Source: Bacillus tianshenii
GTDB lineage: Bacteria; Bacillota; Bacilli; Bacillales; Bacillaceae_N
Reading direction: 5' to 3'
Length of the DNA: 64,000 bases
NCBI GenBank assembly: GCA_020524525.2
Contig: CP129018.1
Location: forward strand, 2,546,115-2,610,114
Shown here: piece by piece, positions 20,501-27,645 of the stretch
Layout: the number at the start of each line of letters is the position of its first letter
How positions within the stretch are numbered: the stretch's first letter is position 1
Made by a program: the position numbers and the translations under genes
The notes under the pieces: model-generated
The model's input: the letters and a program-made list of their open reading frames with translations, nothing else
Told to the model about the DNA's origin: nothing
Database searches by the model: none

Positions 20501-20842
20501 CTGAGCTAATTGTTCCTGGTTCACACCGTTTAGTTCATTAACTTGTACGATACTTGTTAAATGAATTAAGTTTCGATAGCCTTGCTCATTCTTTGCCAGC
20601 AAGATTAATGGATACATTGTTTCATCAGTGCCTAGCACGGAGAGCTCTAACCCTAGAATTGGTTTTATGCCATGCTTACGACAAAGCTGATAAAACATAA
20701 GCGACCCATACATGACGTTTTTATCTGTTAACGCCACGGCAGGCATCCGCATTTCTTTCGCTTTCAATACCAGCTTCTCAAGGTGCACTGCGCTTTCTAG
20801 CAAACTATAGCCACTGTGGACATTTAAATGTATTACTTCCAT
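17549..20842 (-). CDS. dnaE: DNA polymerase III alpha subunit DnaE
   Basis: 1097 residues from ATG 20842 (AAAGGGTGGAACGGTCC upstream); a longer frame to 20935 adds a Cys-rich head with no ribosome site. N-terminal PHP domain (NVHSGYSLLESAVHL; ALTDKN), polymerase core with catalytic acidic residues in MPDIDIDFPD, GPGRGSAAGSLVAY, FANYGFNRSHA, then a helix-hairpin-helix region and a C-terminal OB fold near 970-1060. In Firmicutes DnaE works beside PolC, extending RNA primers. A LexA-like box lies just upstream. Confidence 0.95.
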   Translation of the reverse strand: MEVIHLNVHSGYSLLESAVHLEKLVLKAKEMRMPAVALTDKNVMYGSLMFYQLCRKHGIKPILGLELSVLGTDETMYPLILLAKNEQGYRNLIHLTSIVQVNELNGVNQEQLAQYSAGLIALIPPCEKVAHNIEQYKTLYGEDFYVGLSQRNTALEERLVTLAEEHGIEIAAIDPVYYLEQEDALAYQCLLAIKHNITLEDERLKDLAYKEAQLKSEAELKRRFASYPNALANTKKVADKCEVHLKLGERLLPKYPVPQGVTADEWLERLCERGVQKRYGENSYAQDRLKHELAIIKSMGFSDYFLIVWDFMKYAHQQGILTGPGRGSAAGSLVAYVLGITNVDPLKYDLLFERFLNPERVSMPDIDIDFPDHRRDEIIEYVAQKYGREHVAQIITFGTLAARASIRDTGRALGMRIPDIDRLAKTIPAKPGMTLKKAFESSNELRALLQQSDEAARLFQIATAIEGLPRHTSTHAAGVVISERELSMHVPVQAGQHGMLLTQYPMEDLEAAGLLKMDFLGLRNLSLIESIQRLIRHSTGRQVSVRDLPFDDAKTFQLLGNGDTTGVFQLESEGMRSVLKRLQPSSFEDIVAVNALYRPGPMEQIPDFIARKHGQKPIHYPHPVLQPILEKTYGIIVYQEQIMQIASTMAGFTLGQADLLRRAVSKKKREVLNEQRKSFVSGCTENGYDERTAEEIYDLIVQFANYGFNRSHAVAYSMIAYQLAYLKANYPLCFMAALLSSVLGNEDKTAAYIAEAKLKGIEVLPPSVNKSYAAYRVEGEAIRCSLAIVKGVGMTAVREVLNQRKQGSFADLFDFCRRVSLKVINRKVMEALIFAGCFDDFKQERSVLLASLDSAFSYVELVSEDEGGFFLDEEVVPKPDYTEAEPFEVSDELRFEVEALGFYLSAHPADEFKELFEKLAITSIHELEAMRDKTLVKLGVYLHRVKMIQTKKGDQMAFADFSDSTGEVDAVIFPDVYQQYNLFLQSEKTYVVDGYIERRNGRLQVNVKKITPASRLKGLLNQTLYLKVDIEHHSSQVFQQISGILRQFPGPVEVILYYEKDKKATKLTKQFHAYPSEACLTKLRHLLGESNVVIRNH

Positions 20843-20864
20843 GGACCGTTCCACCCTTTTAATC

Positions 20865-20885
20865 CGAATACTTGTTTCCATTATA
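20865..20885 (-). promoter_or_regulatory. LexA-like box and -10 element of dnaE
   Basis: Plus strand CGAATACTTGTTTC (20865-20878) matches the Bacillus SOS box CGAACRNRYGTTYC at all but two positions. A perfect -10, TATAAT on the minus strand (20885-20880), lies immediately upstream, so bound LexA would cover the start point. No good -35 is seen. Confidence 0.5.
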
Positions 20886-20975
20886 GTACACAACCAACTA
20901 AAGAGGAAAAAACATAATCTCGGACACGCTGCCATAAAATTGAGTAAGACTCTATAAAAAATTGAGGTGCGGAGA

Positions 20976-21305
20976 ATGGAAGAACGCTTTATGGCTTCCT
21001 TTTTGAATTGCTATTTTATCGGTTTTGGGGTTTTATTTGGCGGTGTACTCGTTGGGGGGCTTGGGGCATTTATTACTGGCGAACCACCGCTGACAATGAT
21101 TTTTCGGCTTGAAAAAAGCTTGAAAATCTGGGCAATCGTCGCTGCGATTGGAGGGACATTTGATGCCATTTCAAACTTTCAGCGTGGGATTTTTTACGGC
21201 GAACCACTCAGTGCATTCAAGCAAATCTTATTGATTGTAGCAGCGATGGGTGGTACCCAAACTGCTTCGCTGTTTATTCAATGGCTCACCCAGGAGAGTA
21301 CGTAA
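20976..21305 (+). CDS. ytrH: YtrH family sporulation protein
   Basis: 109 residues from ATG 20976 (GAGGTGCGGAGA upstream). Three membrane segments: about 10-33, 48-66 and 80-98; the stretches GFGVLFGGVLVGGLGAF and IAAIGGTFDAISNFQRG are characteristic. In B. subtilis YtrH is a sigma-E-controlled mother-cell protein needed for full sporulation; its molecular role is unknown. The TAA overlaps the ytrI ATG by one base. Confidence 0.9.
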   Translation: MEERFMASFLNCYFIGFGVLFGGVLVGGLGAFITGEPPLTMIFRLEKSLKIWAIVAAIGGTFDAISNFQRGIFYGEPLSAFKQILLIVAAMGGTQTASLFIQWLTQEST

Positions 21306-21808
21306 TGCACATTCCTCCTTACTACAAATCCCCAGCATGGCAGCGCTTCTTTGCAGGCATGTTTGTCGGCATGCTAATCAGCTGGTGTGTATTTCTATTT
21401 ATGTACGGAGAAATGCAGGAAAAACAAGTGACACAGCTTATTGAACAACAGTCACTTATCAACAGCTTAAAACAGCAAAACGAAATGTGGAAAGAAGATA
21501 TTGAAAAGTTAAATGAAGAAAATCAAAAAAAGCTCGTCATCGATGATATTGCACTTTCATTAACAAACGCGAAGGCATTGAAGCTGGACCTCTTGACCGT
21601 TCATACATTAAAACAGCAAATTCAAGACGAACTGCAGCCCACACTTAAACAAGATATTGAAACGATTATTAGCAACAAGGACTTACTTATTAAAACGGTT
21701 GAAAACAAAGTCTACAAGCTCGACCAAGTTGGATATAAGGTAAAAGTAAAACAATTGTTTATCTCAACAACCTTAGAAATACATGCCGAAGTTAAACTTG
21801 TTGACTAA
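21305..21808 (+). CDS. ytrI: YtrI sporulation membrane protein
   Basis: 167 residues from ATG 21305, translationally coupled to ytrH (TAATG), with CAGGAGAG upstream. One N-terminal helix at about 15-36, then a long coiled coil rich in Glu, Lys and Gln (about 40-75) and a soluble C-terminal domain. A single-pass protein acting with YtrH in the sporangium. An in-frame ATG at 21281 lies inside ytrH and lacks a ribosome site. Confidence 0.88.
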   Translation: MHIPPYYKSPAWQRFFAGMFVGMLISWCVFLFMYGEMQEKQVTQLIEQQSLINSLKQQNEMWKEDIEKLNEENQKKLVIDDIALSLTNAKALKLDLLTVHTLKQQIQDELQPTLKQDIETIISNKDLLIKTVENKVYKLDQVGYKVKVKQLFISTTLEIHAEVKLVD

Positions 21809-21810
21809 GC

Positions 21811-21852
21811 AAAAAAAGAATCGGGTGCCACACTAGCACCCAATTCTTTTTT
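21811..21852. terminator. Bidirectional terminator between ytrI and nrnA
   Basis: 13-bp stem AAGAATCGGGTGC / GCACCCAATTCTT with one mismatch, A-run before and T-run after. Confidence 0.9.
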
Positions 21853-22801
21853 ATTTTTGCTGTTCAAACTGTTTGCATGCTGCATCCAAATCTGCAACTA
21901 CTCTTTCAGCTTCTTCCCAGCTATACACGGTAGCACCTGATGCAAGCGGATGTCCTCCGCCGTTATATTTTTCCGCAACTGTGTTAATGACAGGACCTTT
22001 GGAACGAAGGCGAACTCGGATTTGGTCCTCTTCCTCGACAAATAAGACCCATGCTTTGATGCCCTCTACATTTCCAAGCGCACCAACGGTTTTCGATGTT
22101 TCATTTGCAGTTAATCCGTATTCATTTAATAATTCTTTCGTCAAATTAACGGATGCCACTCCCTCTTCGGTTGTCGAAAAGTTTTGTAGAATGTAGCCAT
22201 TTAAGTGTGCAAGATTTTGTGGCATTTTATACATATTATTATACAGCTCAGAAAAGTTAAATCCTTTCTTAATCAACTCTGCTGCATATTCAAATGTATT
22301 AATATTTGTGCTTGGATATAAGAAACGGCCCGTATCTCCAACAATACCTGCATACAACAAACGGGCTGCCGCCTGCGTTAATTCTAAGCCTTGCTCTTTA
22401 CCAAATTCATAGAACTCATAAATCATTTCACATGTTGCACTTGCATCAGTGTCGACCCAAATTAAGTCACCATACTCATCACGATTCGGATGGTGATCAA
22501 TTTTCACTAGCTTGTCACCTAAGTGATAACGCTCATCACTAATGCGCTCTTGGTTTGCTGTATCACAAACAATAACAAGCGCGCCCTTGTATTGCTCATC
22601 TGAAACGTCATCAAGATGAGTCATGAAAGCTAACGAAGGTTCTTCCTCTCCAGTTAGCAAGACTTCTTTTTCTGGAAATGATGACTTAATAATTTCACCA
22701 AGCCCTCCTTGTGAGCCTAGCGCATCTGGGTCAGGACGTACATGGCGATGAATAATAATGCGATCATATTCTTTAATGGCATCCAGTATCTCTTGTTTCA
22801 T
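21851..22801 (-). CDS. nrnA: NrnA oligoribonuclease / pAp phosphatase
   Basis: 316 residues, DHH-DHHA1 phosphoesterase. Metal-binding motifs: RHVRPDPDALGSQ, VCDTANQER, the DHH triad in IDHHPNRD, and the C-terminal GGGHPLASGA substrate loop. NrnA degrades 2-5 nt RNAs, replacing Orn in Bacillus, and dephosphorylates 3'-phosphoadenosine 5'-phosphate. Convergent with ytrHI, as in B. subtilis (ytqI). Confidence 0.95.
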   Translation of the reverse strand: MKQEILDAIKEYDRIIIHRHVRPDPDALGSQGGLGEIIKSSFPEKEVLLTGEEEPSLAFMTHLDDVSDEQYKGALVIVCDTANQERISDERYHLGDKLVKIDHHPNRDEYGDLIWVDTDASATCEMIYEFYEFGKEQGLELTQAAARLLYAGIVGDTGRFLYPSTNINTFEYAAELIKKGFNFSELYNNMYKMPQNLAHLNGYILQNFSTTEEGVASVNLTKELLNEYGLTANETSKTVGALGNVEGIKAWVLFVEEEDQIRVRLRSKGPVINTVAEKYNGGGHPLASGATVYSWEEAERVVADLDAACKQFEQQK

Positions 22802-22909
22802 TGGAAGCTTCCTCTCTATTTTTCATTTTGTGTTCACCTTTCACACTAGTATTTCATTCTATCCCTCGTTACAATAGAAGACGAATGAAGAATGGAAGGT
22901 GTGAACCCA

Positions 22910-23212
22910 ATGCCTGTTTTTGGCTTTTTATCTGTTTTAGCAATTGGTTTTTATTTGTTTTATAAAACAAAGTATTTTCGTTCGAGACGCCCTATGGAAA
23001 AGCAATGGCTGTCAGCAAAGTCAAGCATTGCTCTCGGCGCATTTGTATTCTTATTTGGACTTAACCAAATCATTGTCTGGAACACGACAATTTCAAATGT
23101 GATTGGCATATTGTTTATTCTTATCGGCGGTATGAGTGCATTCTTTGGCTTCAAAGCAAAGAAACATTACTTCCCTCTTGCTGTTGACGAAGCAGAAAAG
23201 CTGAACAAATAG
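22910..23212 (+). CDS. ytpI: YtpI-like membrane protein
   Basis: 100 residues from ATG 22910 (GGAAGGTGTGAACCCA upstream). Three helices: about 3-19, 40-58 and 63-82, with a basic loop KTKYFRSRRPMEKQW between the first two and a polar tail. No function assigned in the family. Placed between nrnA and ytoI as in B. subtilis. Confidence 0.82.
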   Translation: MPVFGFLSVLAIGFYLFYKTKYFRSRRPMEKQWLSAKSSIALGAFVFLFGLNQIIVWNTTISNVIGILFILIGGMSAFFGFKAKKHYFPLAVDEAEKLNK

Positions 23213-23220
23213 CTTCTTGA

Positions 23221-23252
23221 AAAGTCATGTCTAGTTGTGGACATGACTTTTT
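23221..23252. terminator. Bidirectional terminator between ytpI and ytoI
   Basis: 12-bp perfect stem AAAAGTCATGTC / GACATGACTTTT, loop TAGTTGTG, then T-run. Ends both convergent genes. Confidence 0.9.
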
Positions 23253-23253
23253 A

Positions 23254-24564
23254 TTATCGATCAATTAATTGTGCCATTAATAAGGCTTTTCCAACAAGCT
23301 TTCCTTCGTTGTAGACTTCAACATCGACTTTCCCAAATTTACGCCCCATCTCAAGCACTTTTGGCACAATCTCTAACACACTTTCTAACTGAACTGGCTT
23401 GATAAAATAAACGGTAATATTCTCAACGACGAGATCACCTTTTTTATAGCTACGCATCATTCGACTTCCTGCTTCTGTTACAAGCGTTGTGAAGACGCCA
23501 TAAGAAACAGTTCCAAGATGATTCGTCATCTGCGGGGTTACTTCACAGCGGTACACATTTGCGCCCGCTTCTGGCACACTAATAAATTGATTTGTTACTA
23601 AGTCATCAATTGTTTCGCCGACTTGTGGCTGACGCTGGATCATTTGTAGTGCTTTCAAGACGTCCTGCCTGCTGATAATTCCTAGCAGCTTATAATTATC
23701 ATCAATGACAGGCAGTACCTCAATTCCTTCCCACACCATCATATGAGCAGAGTTTGCTACAGATGTCTTCCCGTTCACAACCATTGGATTCTTCGTCATC
23801 ACTTTTTCAATCGGAAGATGACGGTCCACTCCGATAACATCCTTAGCTGTTACCATGCCAGTTACCTTCAATTGATTATCAACAACAGGATAACGGCTAT
23901 GCTTTGTCTCATCATTAAGTTCAAACCATTTGCCCACATTATCATTTACATGAATGTAAAATGTACGGTCTAAAGGCGTTAAAATGTCTTCAACGAAGAT
24001 AATTTCTTTCTTAATCAGCTGATCATAGATTGCACGGTTAATCATTGTTGCAACAGTAAACGTGTCATAGCTTGTAGAAATAATTGGTAGCTTATATTCA
24101 TCTGCAAGCAGCTTCACATGCTCGTCTGTATCAAAGCCACCTGTAATTAAAACTGCTGCACCTGCTTGAAGTGCTTTTTCATGTGCTTTCGTACGGTTCC
24201 CGACAATTAATAAGTTACCTGCACCTGTGTAACGCATCATCGCTTCAAGCTTCATCGCACCGATGACAAACTTATTCAATGTCTTATGCAAGCCTTCTCT
24301 TCCACCAAGCACTTGTCCATCAACAATGTTAACAACTTCAGCGTATGTAAGCTTTTCGAAATTTTCTTTCTTCTTTTGTTCAATACGGATTGTGCCGACT
24401 CGTTCAATTGTACTAACCAATCCTTTATTCTCTGCGTCTTTAATTGCACGATATGCAGTTCCTTCACTGACCTGCAATTCTTTTGCAATTTGGCGCACAG
24501 AAATTTTATTCCCGACATCTAAGTTTTCGATGTGTTGTAAGATTTGCTCATGTTTTGTTGCCAA
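23254..24564 (-). CDS. ytoI: YtoI: HTH, DRTGG, two CBS domains and hot-dog domain
   Basis: About 436 residues. N-terminal winged helix at about 15-60 (ISVRQIAKELQVSEGTAYRAIKD split by the recognition helix), DRTGG domain at about 75-180, paired CBS domains at about 195-310 and a hot-dog thioesterase-like domain at about 330-435. The layout suggests a regulator sensing adenine nucleotides and an acyl-CoA-like ligand, but the function is unproven. I prefer the TTG at 24564 (M-ATKHEQ) with GGTGA upstream; an ATG at 24576 is the alternative. A perfect palindrome lies at 24591-24603. Confidence 0.88.
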   Translation of the reverse strand: MATKHEQILQHIENLDVGNKISVRQIAKELQVSEGTAYRAIKDAENKGLVSTIERVGTIRIEQKKKENFEKLTYAEVVNIVDGQVLGGREGLHKTLNKFVIGAMKLEAMMRYTGAGNLLIVGNRTKAHEKALQAGAAVLITGGFDTDEHVKLLADEYKLPIISTSYDTFTVATMINRAIYDQLIKKEIIFVEDILTPLDRTFYIHVNDNVGKWFELNDETKHSRYPVVDNQLKVTGMVTAKDVIGVDRHLPIEKVMTKNPMVVNGKTSVANSAHMMVWEGIEVLPVIDDNYKLLGIISRQDVLKALQMIQRQPQVGETIDDLVTNQFISVPEAGANVYRCEVTPQMTNHLGTVSYGVFTTLVTEAGSRMMRSYKKGDLVVENITVYFIKPVQLESVLEIVPKVLEMGRKFGKVDVEVYNEGKLVGKALLMAQLIDR

Positions 24565-24590
24565 CTGCCTCACCATTCTTTCTGTTCATC

Positions 24591-24603
24591 CCGAACTGTT
24601 CGG
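24591..24603. promoter_or_regulatory. 13-bp palindrome upstream of ytoI, candidate operator
   Basis: CCGAACTGTTCGG, perfect 6+1+6 palindrome, about 27 bases upstream of the ytoI start. YtoI has its own DNA-binding domain, so autoregulation is the simplest reading. The one-base spacer excludes a LexA box, which needs four. Confidence 0.45.
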
Positions 24604-24706
24604 TCTGCAAGATATTCTAGCTATATTATACTTCTCATATCTCTGCACATCAATTGCCTTCGCAATTCAGCGGTTTTCAAGATAAATTTATTTTTTTCAA
24701 AAGATG

Positions 24707-24736
24707 TGTATAAAATTCATCCGATGAGCCATTCTA
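24707..24736 (+). promoter_or_regulatory. Sigma-G-like forespore promoter of the glutamine-rich gene
   Basis: TGTATA (24707-24712), 17 bases, CATTCTA (24730-24736). The sigma-G -10 consensus CATNMTA is matched fully and the -35 core GMATR at four of five positions. The SASP promoter at 46836-46866 in this window gives an independent comparison of the same type. Confidence 0.6.
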
Positions 24737-24771
24737 TAGAATGTCAACACAACACAAGGAGGAAATTTCAC

Positions 24772-25071
24772 ATGGCACAACAACAAGCACAACAAGCGAT
24801 TCAACAAGCGCAAACAGCAATGCAACAGGCTCAACAAAATCCACAACAAGCTCAGCAAGCATTGCAACAAGCTGCAAATGAACTTCAACAAGCAATGAGC
24901 GCTGCACAAAATTCAGCAAACCCTACATCAATTCAACAAATCCAAAACGCTCAAAATGCAGTTCAACAAGCGCAAAATGCTGCTCAGCAACAACAGCAAA
25001 ACCCACAGCAAGCGCAACAAGCGATTGATCAAGCTGTTCGTGCGTGTCAACAAATTCAAAACATGCAGTAA
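24772..25071 (+). CDS. Glutamine/alanine-rich small protein, possible spore storage protein
   Basis: 99 residues, ATG 24772 after a perfect AAGGAGGAAATTTCAC. About 42 Gln, 23 Ala and 9 Asn; only one Glu, one Asp and one Arg, no Lys, no aromatics, a single Cys near the C-terminus. The unit QNPQQAQQA occurs twice (about 22-30 and 77-85), in two halves split by a short Asn/Pro/Ser linker. Predicted helical or disordered. I recognise no domain. Gln/Asn/Ala richness and a forespore-type promoter recall gamma-type SASPs, which store amino acids, but I see no GPR protease site of the SASP kind. It could also be a coat or matrix protein. Confidence 0.8.
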   Translation: MAQQQAQQAIQQAQTAMQQAQQNPQQAQQALQQAANELQQAMSAAQNSANPTSIQQIQNAQNAVQQAQNAAQQQQQNPQQAQQAIDQAVRACQQIQNMQ

Positions 25072-25089
25072 TTTCCTCAACGGAACATC

Positions 25090-25117
25090 GCTGCCTGCCC
25101 GTAAAACGTCAGGCAGC
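25090..25117 (+). terminator. Hairpin between the glutamine-rich gene and tRNA-Gln
   Basis: GCTGCCTG / CAGGCAGC, 8-bp stem, with CGT-AAA-ACG extending it in the loop. No T-run follows, so it may be a weak terminator or processing site and the tRNA could lie on the same transcript. Confidence 0.45.
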
Positions 25118-25125
25118 TCTATCGA

Positions 25126-25197
25126 TGGGCCATAGCCAAGCGGTAAGGCAACGGACTTTGACTCCGTCATGCGTTGGTTCGAATCCAGCTGGCCCAG
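25126..25197 (+). tRNA. tRNA-Gln (anticodon TTG)
   Basis: Cloverleaf: acceptor TGGGCCA (25126-25132) pairs fully with TGGCCCA (25190-25196), discriminator G. Anticodon stem ACGGA/TCCGT encloses CTTTGAC, anticodon TTG reading CAA. T-loop TTCGAAT. CCA is not encoded. It starts 55 bases after a gene with about 42 glutamine codons, mostly CAA. Confidence 0.95.
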
Positions 25198-25214
25198 TTA
25201 GAAAACTTGAAACG

Positions 25215-25248
25215 AAAAGCTGGCTGTCATTTTGACAACCAGCTTTTT
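25215..25248. terminator. Bidirectional terminator between tRNA-Gln and ytkL
   Basis: AAAAGCTGG / CCAGCTTTT outer stem with an inner TGTC/GACA stem, followed by TTTT. Confidence 0.88.
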
Positions 25249-25252
25249 CATT

Positions 25253-25945
25253 TTATAGATCAAGTGTATCGCCGGCATTCATTACTTTTCCTTCAACACC
25301 ATCAATCGCTGCTAACTTTGCTGTATAGGCTTCTGGATTTTGTTCAATTGGCGGGAATGTGTTGTAATGAATCGGCACAACAAGCTTTGCTTTTAACCAT
25401 TCTGCCGCAACAGCTGCATCATCTGGTCCCATTGTGAAATTATCTCCAATTGGCAGGAATGCCACATCAATGTTATTCATTTCTCCGTACATTTTCATAT
25501 CCGTGAACAACCCTGTATCCCCTGCATGGAAAACCGTCTTGCCTTCAGCATAGAATAAAATTCCTGCAGGCATGCCTGTATACACAATCTTTTGGTTTTC
25601 TTCTTCTGTATAGCTTGAACCGTGGAATGCTTGTGTTAGTTTCACTTTACCGAAATCAAATTCACGGGAACCGCCAATATGCATTGGATGTGTGTTCAAG
25701 CCTTTCCAGCCAAGGTATGTAGCAAGTTCGAACGGAGCTACAACTAACGCATCATTACGCTTTGCAATATCAACTGTATCTCCTACATGGTCATTATGCC
25801 CATGCGTTAATAAGATGACGTCACATGTCACATCATCTGCATTTAAATCACATGTCTCATTCCCCGAAATAAACGGGTCAATTAGAATCTTCTTTCCGTT
25901 TGTTTCGATCATTACAACTGAGTGTCCATGATAAGAAATTTTCAA
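25253..25945 (-). CDS. ytkL: YtkL, UPF0173 metal-dependent hydrolase
   Basis: 230 residues, metallo-beta-lactamase fold: [10 protein letters not shown] binds the metal pair, with further ligands in FHAGDTG and the C-terminal [10 protein letters not shown]. Conserved family, substrate not established. TTG start at 25945 with GGAGCGGAA upstream. Convergent with the tRNA; 81 bases downstream of the end of the polyamine/PspA operon. Confidence 0.9.
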   Translation of the reverse strand: MKISYHGHSVVMIETNGKKILIDPFISGNETCDLNADDVTCDVILLTHGHNDHVGDTVDIAKRNDALVVAPFELATYLGWKGLNTHPMHIGGSREFDFGKVKLTQAFHGSSYTEEENQKIVYTGMPAGILFYAEGKTVFHAGDTGLFTDMKMYGEMNNIDVAFLPIGDNFTMGPDDAAVAAEWLKAKLVVPIHYNTFPPIEQNPEAYTAKLAAIDGVEGKVMNAGDTLDL

Positions 25946-26026
25946 AGCTATTCCGCTCCTTTTTTCTTAAAAGTTTGCCTACTTCATATTTACGACATCA
26001 ACGGGCAAAACCCTGCCTAATTCACC

Positions 26027-27577
26027 CTAGTAATGCGACCATGCCTGTTCATATAATGTGATTAAACGAGGATGAATCAATGTGTTCGGTTGTAATTCTA
26101 ATAACCGTCCTTGGTCATCGTAAAACTTCTCATCTTCATCTTTTCCAAAAAAGGTGAGCGCTGATAACATCTCTTCTGATAAAAACTTCGTATCAACCTT
26201 AAGCTTAAAAGGCGTTAACTCAATTTCTTCTCTAGATGCCATCACAAAGCCCCAATTTCCAAAGCTCGGAATATCAACATGAAAATTTTCCGTATGCAGT
26301 TGTGCCGCCTCAATTGTTTCATTAATGGTCCAATATACTTTCGGTGCAAATACAGGACTCGTTGATTGTACCATCATCTTCCCACCAGGCTTTAAATGAT
26401 TACGCAGCAACGAATAGAATTCCATCGTATACAGCTTATTTAACGATTCATTATTCGGATCAGGCAAATCAGCAAGAATGACATCATACCATTCGTCAGT
26501 ACTTTCCATGAATTTAAATGCATCCTTATGTACAACCTGCACACGTTCATTCTCAAATGCATGCTTATTAAGCTTTACTAAATCTGGATTCGTTGAAGCA
26601 ATCTCAACCATTCGTGGGTCGAGATCGACGACGGTAATTTGTTTTACGTCATCATATTTCAATAACTCACGAGCCGCTAACCCATCGCCACCGCCAAGAA
26701 TGAGAACATTGCTTCTATCCCTCGCAAGGGACATCGGCGGATGAACGAGCATTTCATGGTACCGATATTCATCGCTGGAACTGAATTGCAAAGAGCCATT
26801 CAAGAACAGCCGAACGTCGTCACGCGATTTGGTCATCACAATATGCTGATATGCTGTTTCCTCTGATAAGATAAGCGGGTCACGATACAGCTTCTGTTCA
26901 AATGTAAAAGCAATCTTTTCACCGACAAATACGCCGCCAAATAAAACGACTAAGATGAACGCTCCTGCTGTTACGTATCTTTTAAAATGATTGATTTCAC
27001 GTCGGAACAAAAAGAGAATCCACATAGCTGTCGCGGCATTAATCATCGCAACGAGAAAAGCAGACTTAACAAGACCAAATTGCGGTCTGAGCAAAAAAGC
27101 AAACAACAGCCCTCCAATTAATCCGCCTGCATAATCAGAGAACAACACCCGCGCTGTACTCCGATTAAGCTCAACACCTATCTCATTCGCCTTCCGGATT
27201 AAGATTGGAAGCTCCAAGCCTGTCAATGCACCTACTAAAAGCGTAACAAAATATAGAAAAAAAGCATCTGAACCATCGGCCATATAGGCAGTAATTCCAA
27301 ATAACAAGAAGCTTGAAAAACCACCGATAACTGCGACTGCATATTCAATTATGACAAATGATGTGATTAACTGCTTCATCACTTTCTCACTGAGCGATGC
27401 CCCAATTCCCATGCCGGTCAAGAACAAGGAAATCGTTAACGTATATTGCTTCACACCGTCGCCGAGAATATACGAACCGAGAGCACCAAACAAAACTTCA
27501 AAAATAATGCCACAAATCGACACAATGCCTGAAGCCCAATAGATACTTTTACTTTTCTTCTCTGCAATTGTTGTCAT
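26027..27577 (-). CDS. Spermidine-synthase-like protein with N-terminal membrane domain
   Basis: 516 residues. About seven membrane helices cover 12-220, then a soluble aminopropyltransferase-like domain at about 225-516: YHEMLVHPP, SAM-type loop LILGGGDGLAARE, acidic VVDLDPRMVEIA, and ADLPDPNNESLNKLY in the place of the catalytic Asp region. The fold transfers aminopropyl groups from decarboxylated SAM in polyamine synthesis; acceptor here unknown, and no speD is seen nearby. Last gene of the operon with DUF350, DUF4247, PspA and DUF4178, after a strong intergenic hairpin. Confidence 0.85.
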   Translation of the reverse strand: MTTIAEKKSKSIYWASGIVSICGIIFEVLFGALGSYILGDGVKQYTLTISLFLTGMGIGASLSEKVMKQLITSFVIIEYAVAVIGGFSSFLLFGITAYMADGSDAFFLYFVTLLVGALTGLELPILIRKANEIGVELNRSTARVLFSDYAGGLIGGLLFAFLLRPQFGLVKSAFLVAMINAATAMWILFLFRREINHFKRYVTAGAFILVVLFGGVFVGEKIAFTFEQKLYRDPLILSEETAYQHIVMTKSRDDVRLFLNGSLQFSSSDEYRYHEMLVHPPMSLARDRSNVLILGGGDGLAARELLKYDDVKQITVVDLDPRMVEIASTNPDLVKLNKHAFENERVQVVHKDAFKFMESTDEWYDVILADLPDPNNESLNKLYTMEFYSLLRNHLKPGGKMMVQSTSPVFAPKVYWTINETIEAAQLHTENFHVDIPSFGNWGFVMASREEIELTPFKLKVDTKFLSEEMLSALTFFGKDEDEKFYDDQGRLLELQPNTLIHPRLITLYEQAWSHY

Positions 27578-27608
27578 CTTCTCACCTGCGTTTCTAACAA
27601 CTTATAAA

Positions 27609-27633
27609 CCCTCGAAACGCGCTGTTTCGAGGG
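27609..27633 (-). terminator. Hairpin inside the pspA operon
   Basis: CCCTCGAAAC / GTTTCGAGGG, perfect 10-bp stem, 5-base loop, followed on the minus strand by TTTATAAG. It probably terminates part of the transcripts after DUF350, reducing expression of the aminopropyltransferase-like gene. Confidence 0.6.
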
Positions 27634-27645
27634 TCTCCTAACACC

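Noticed and set aside
17549-20842. Several plus-strand frames of 60-90 codons across dnaE
   Set aside because: They are antisense shadows of a strongly conserved polymerase gene with no ribosome sites or family sequence.
24591-24603. LexA box reading of CCGAACTGTTCGG
   Set aside because: The spacer between GAAC and GTTC is one base, while LexA needs four.
24544-24771. In-frame upstream extension of the glutamine-rich protein
   Set aside because: It would run through the ytoI promoter region and palindrome and ignores the perfect ribosome site at 24755-24771.
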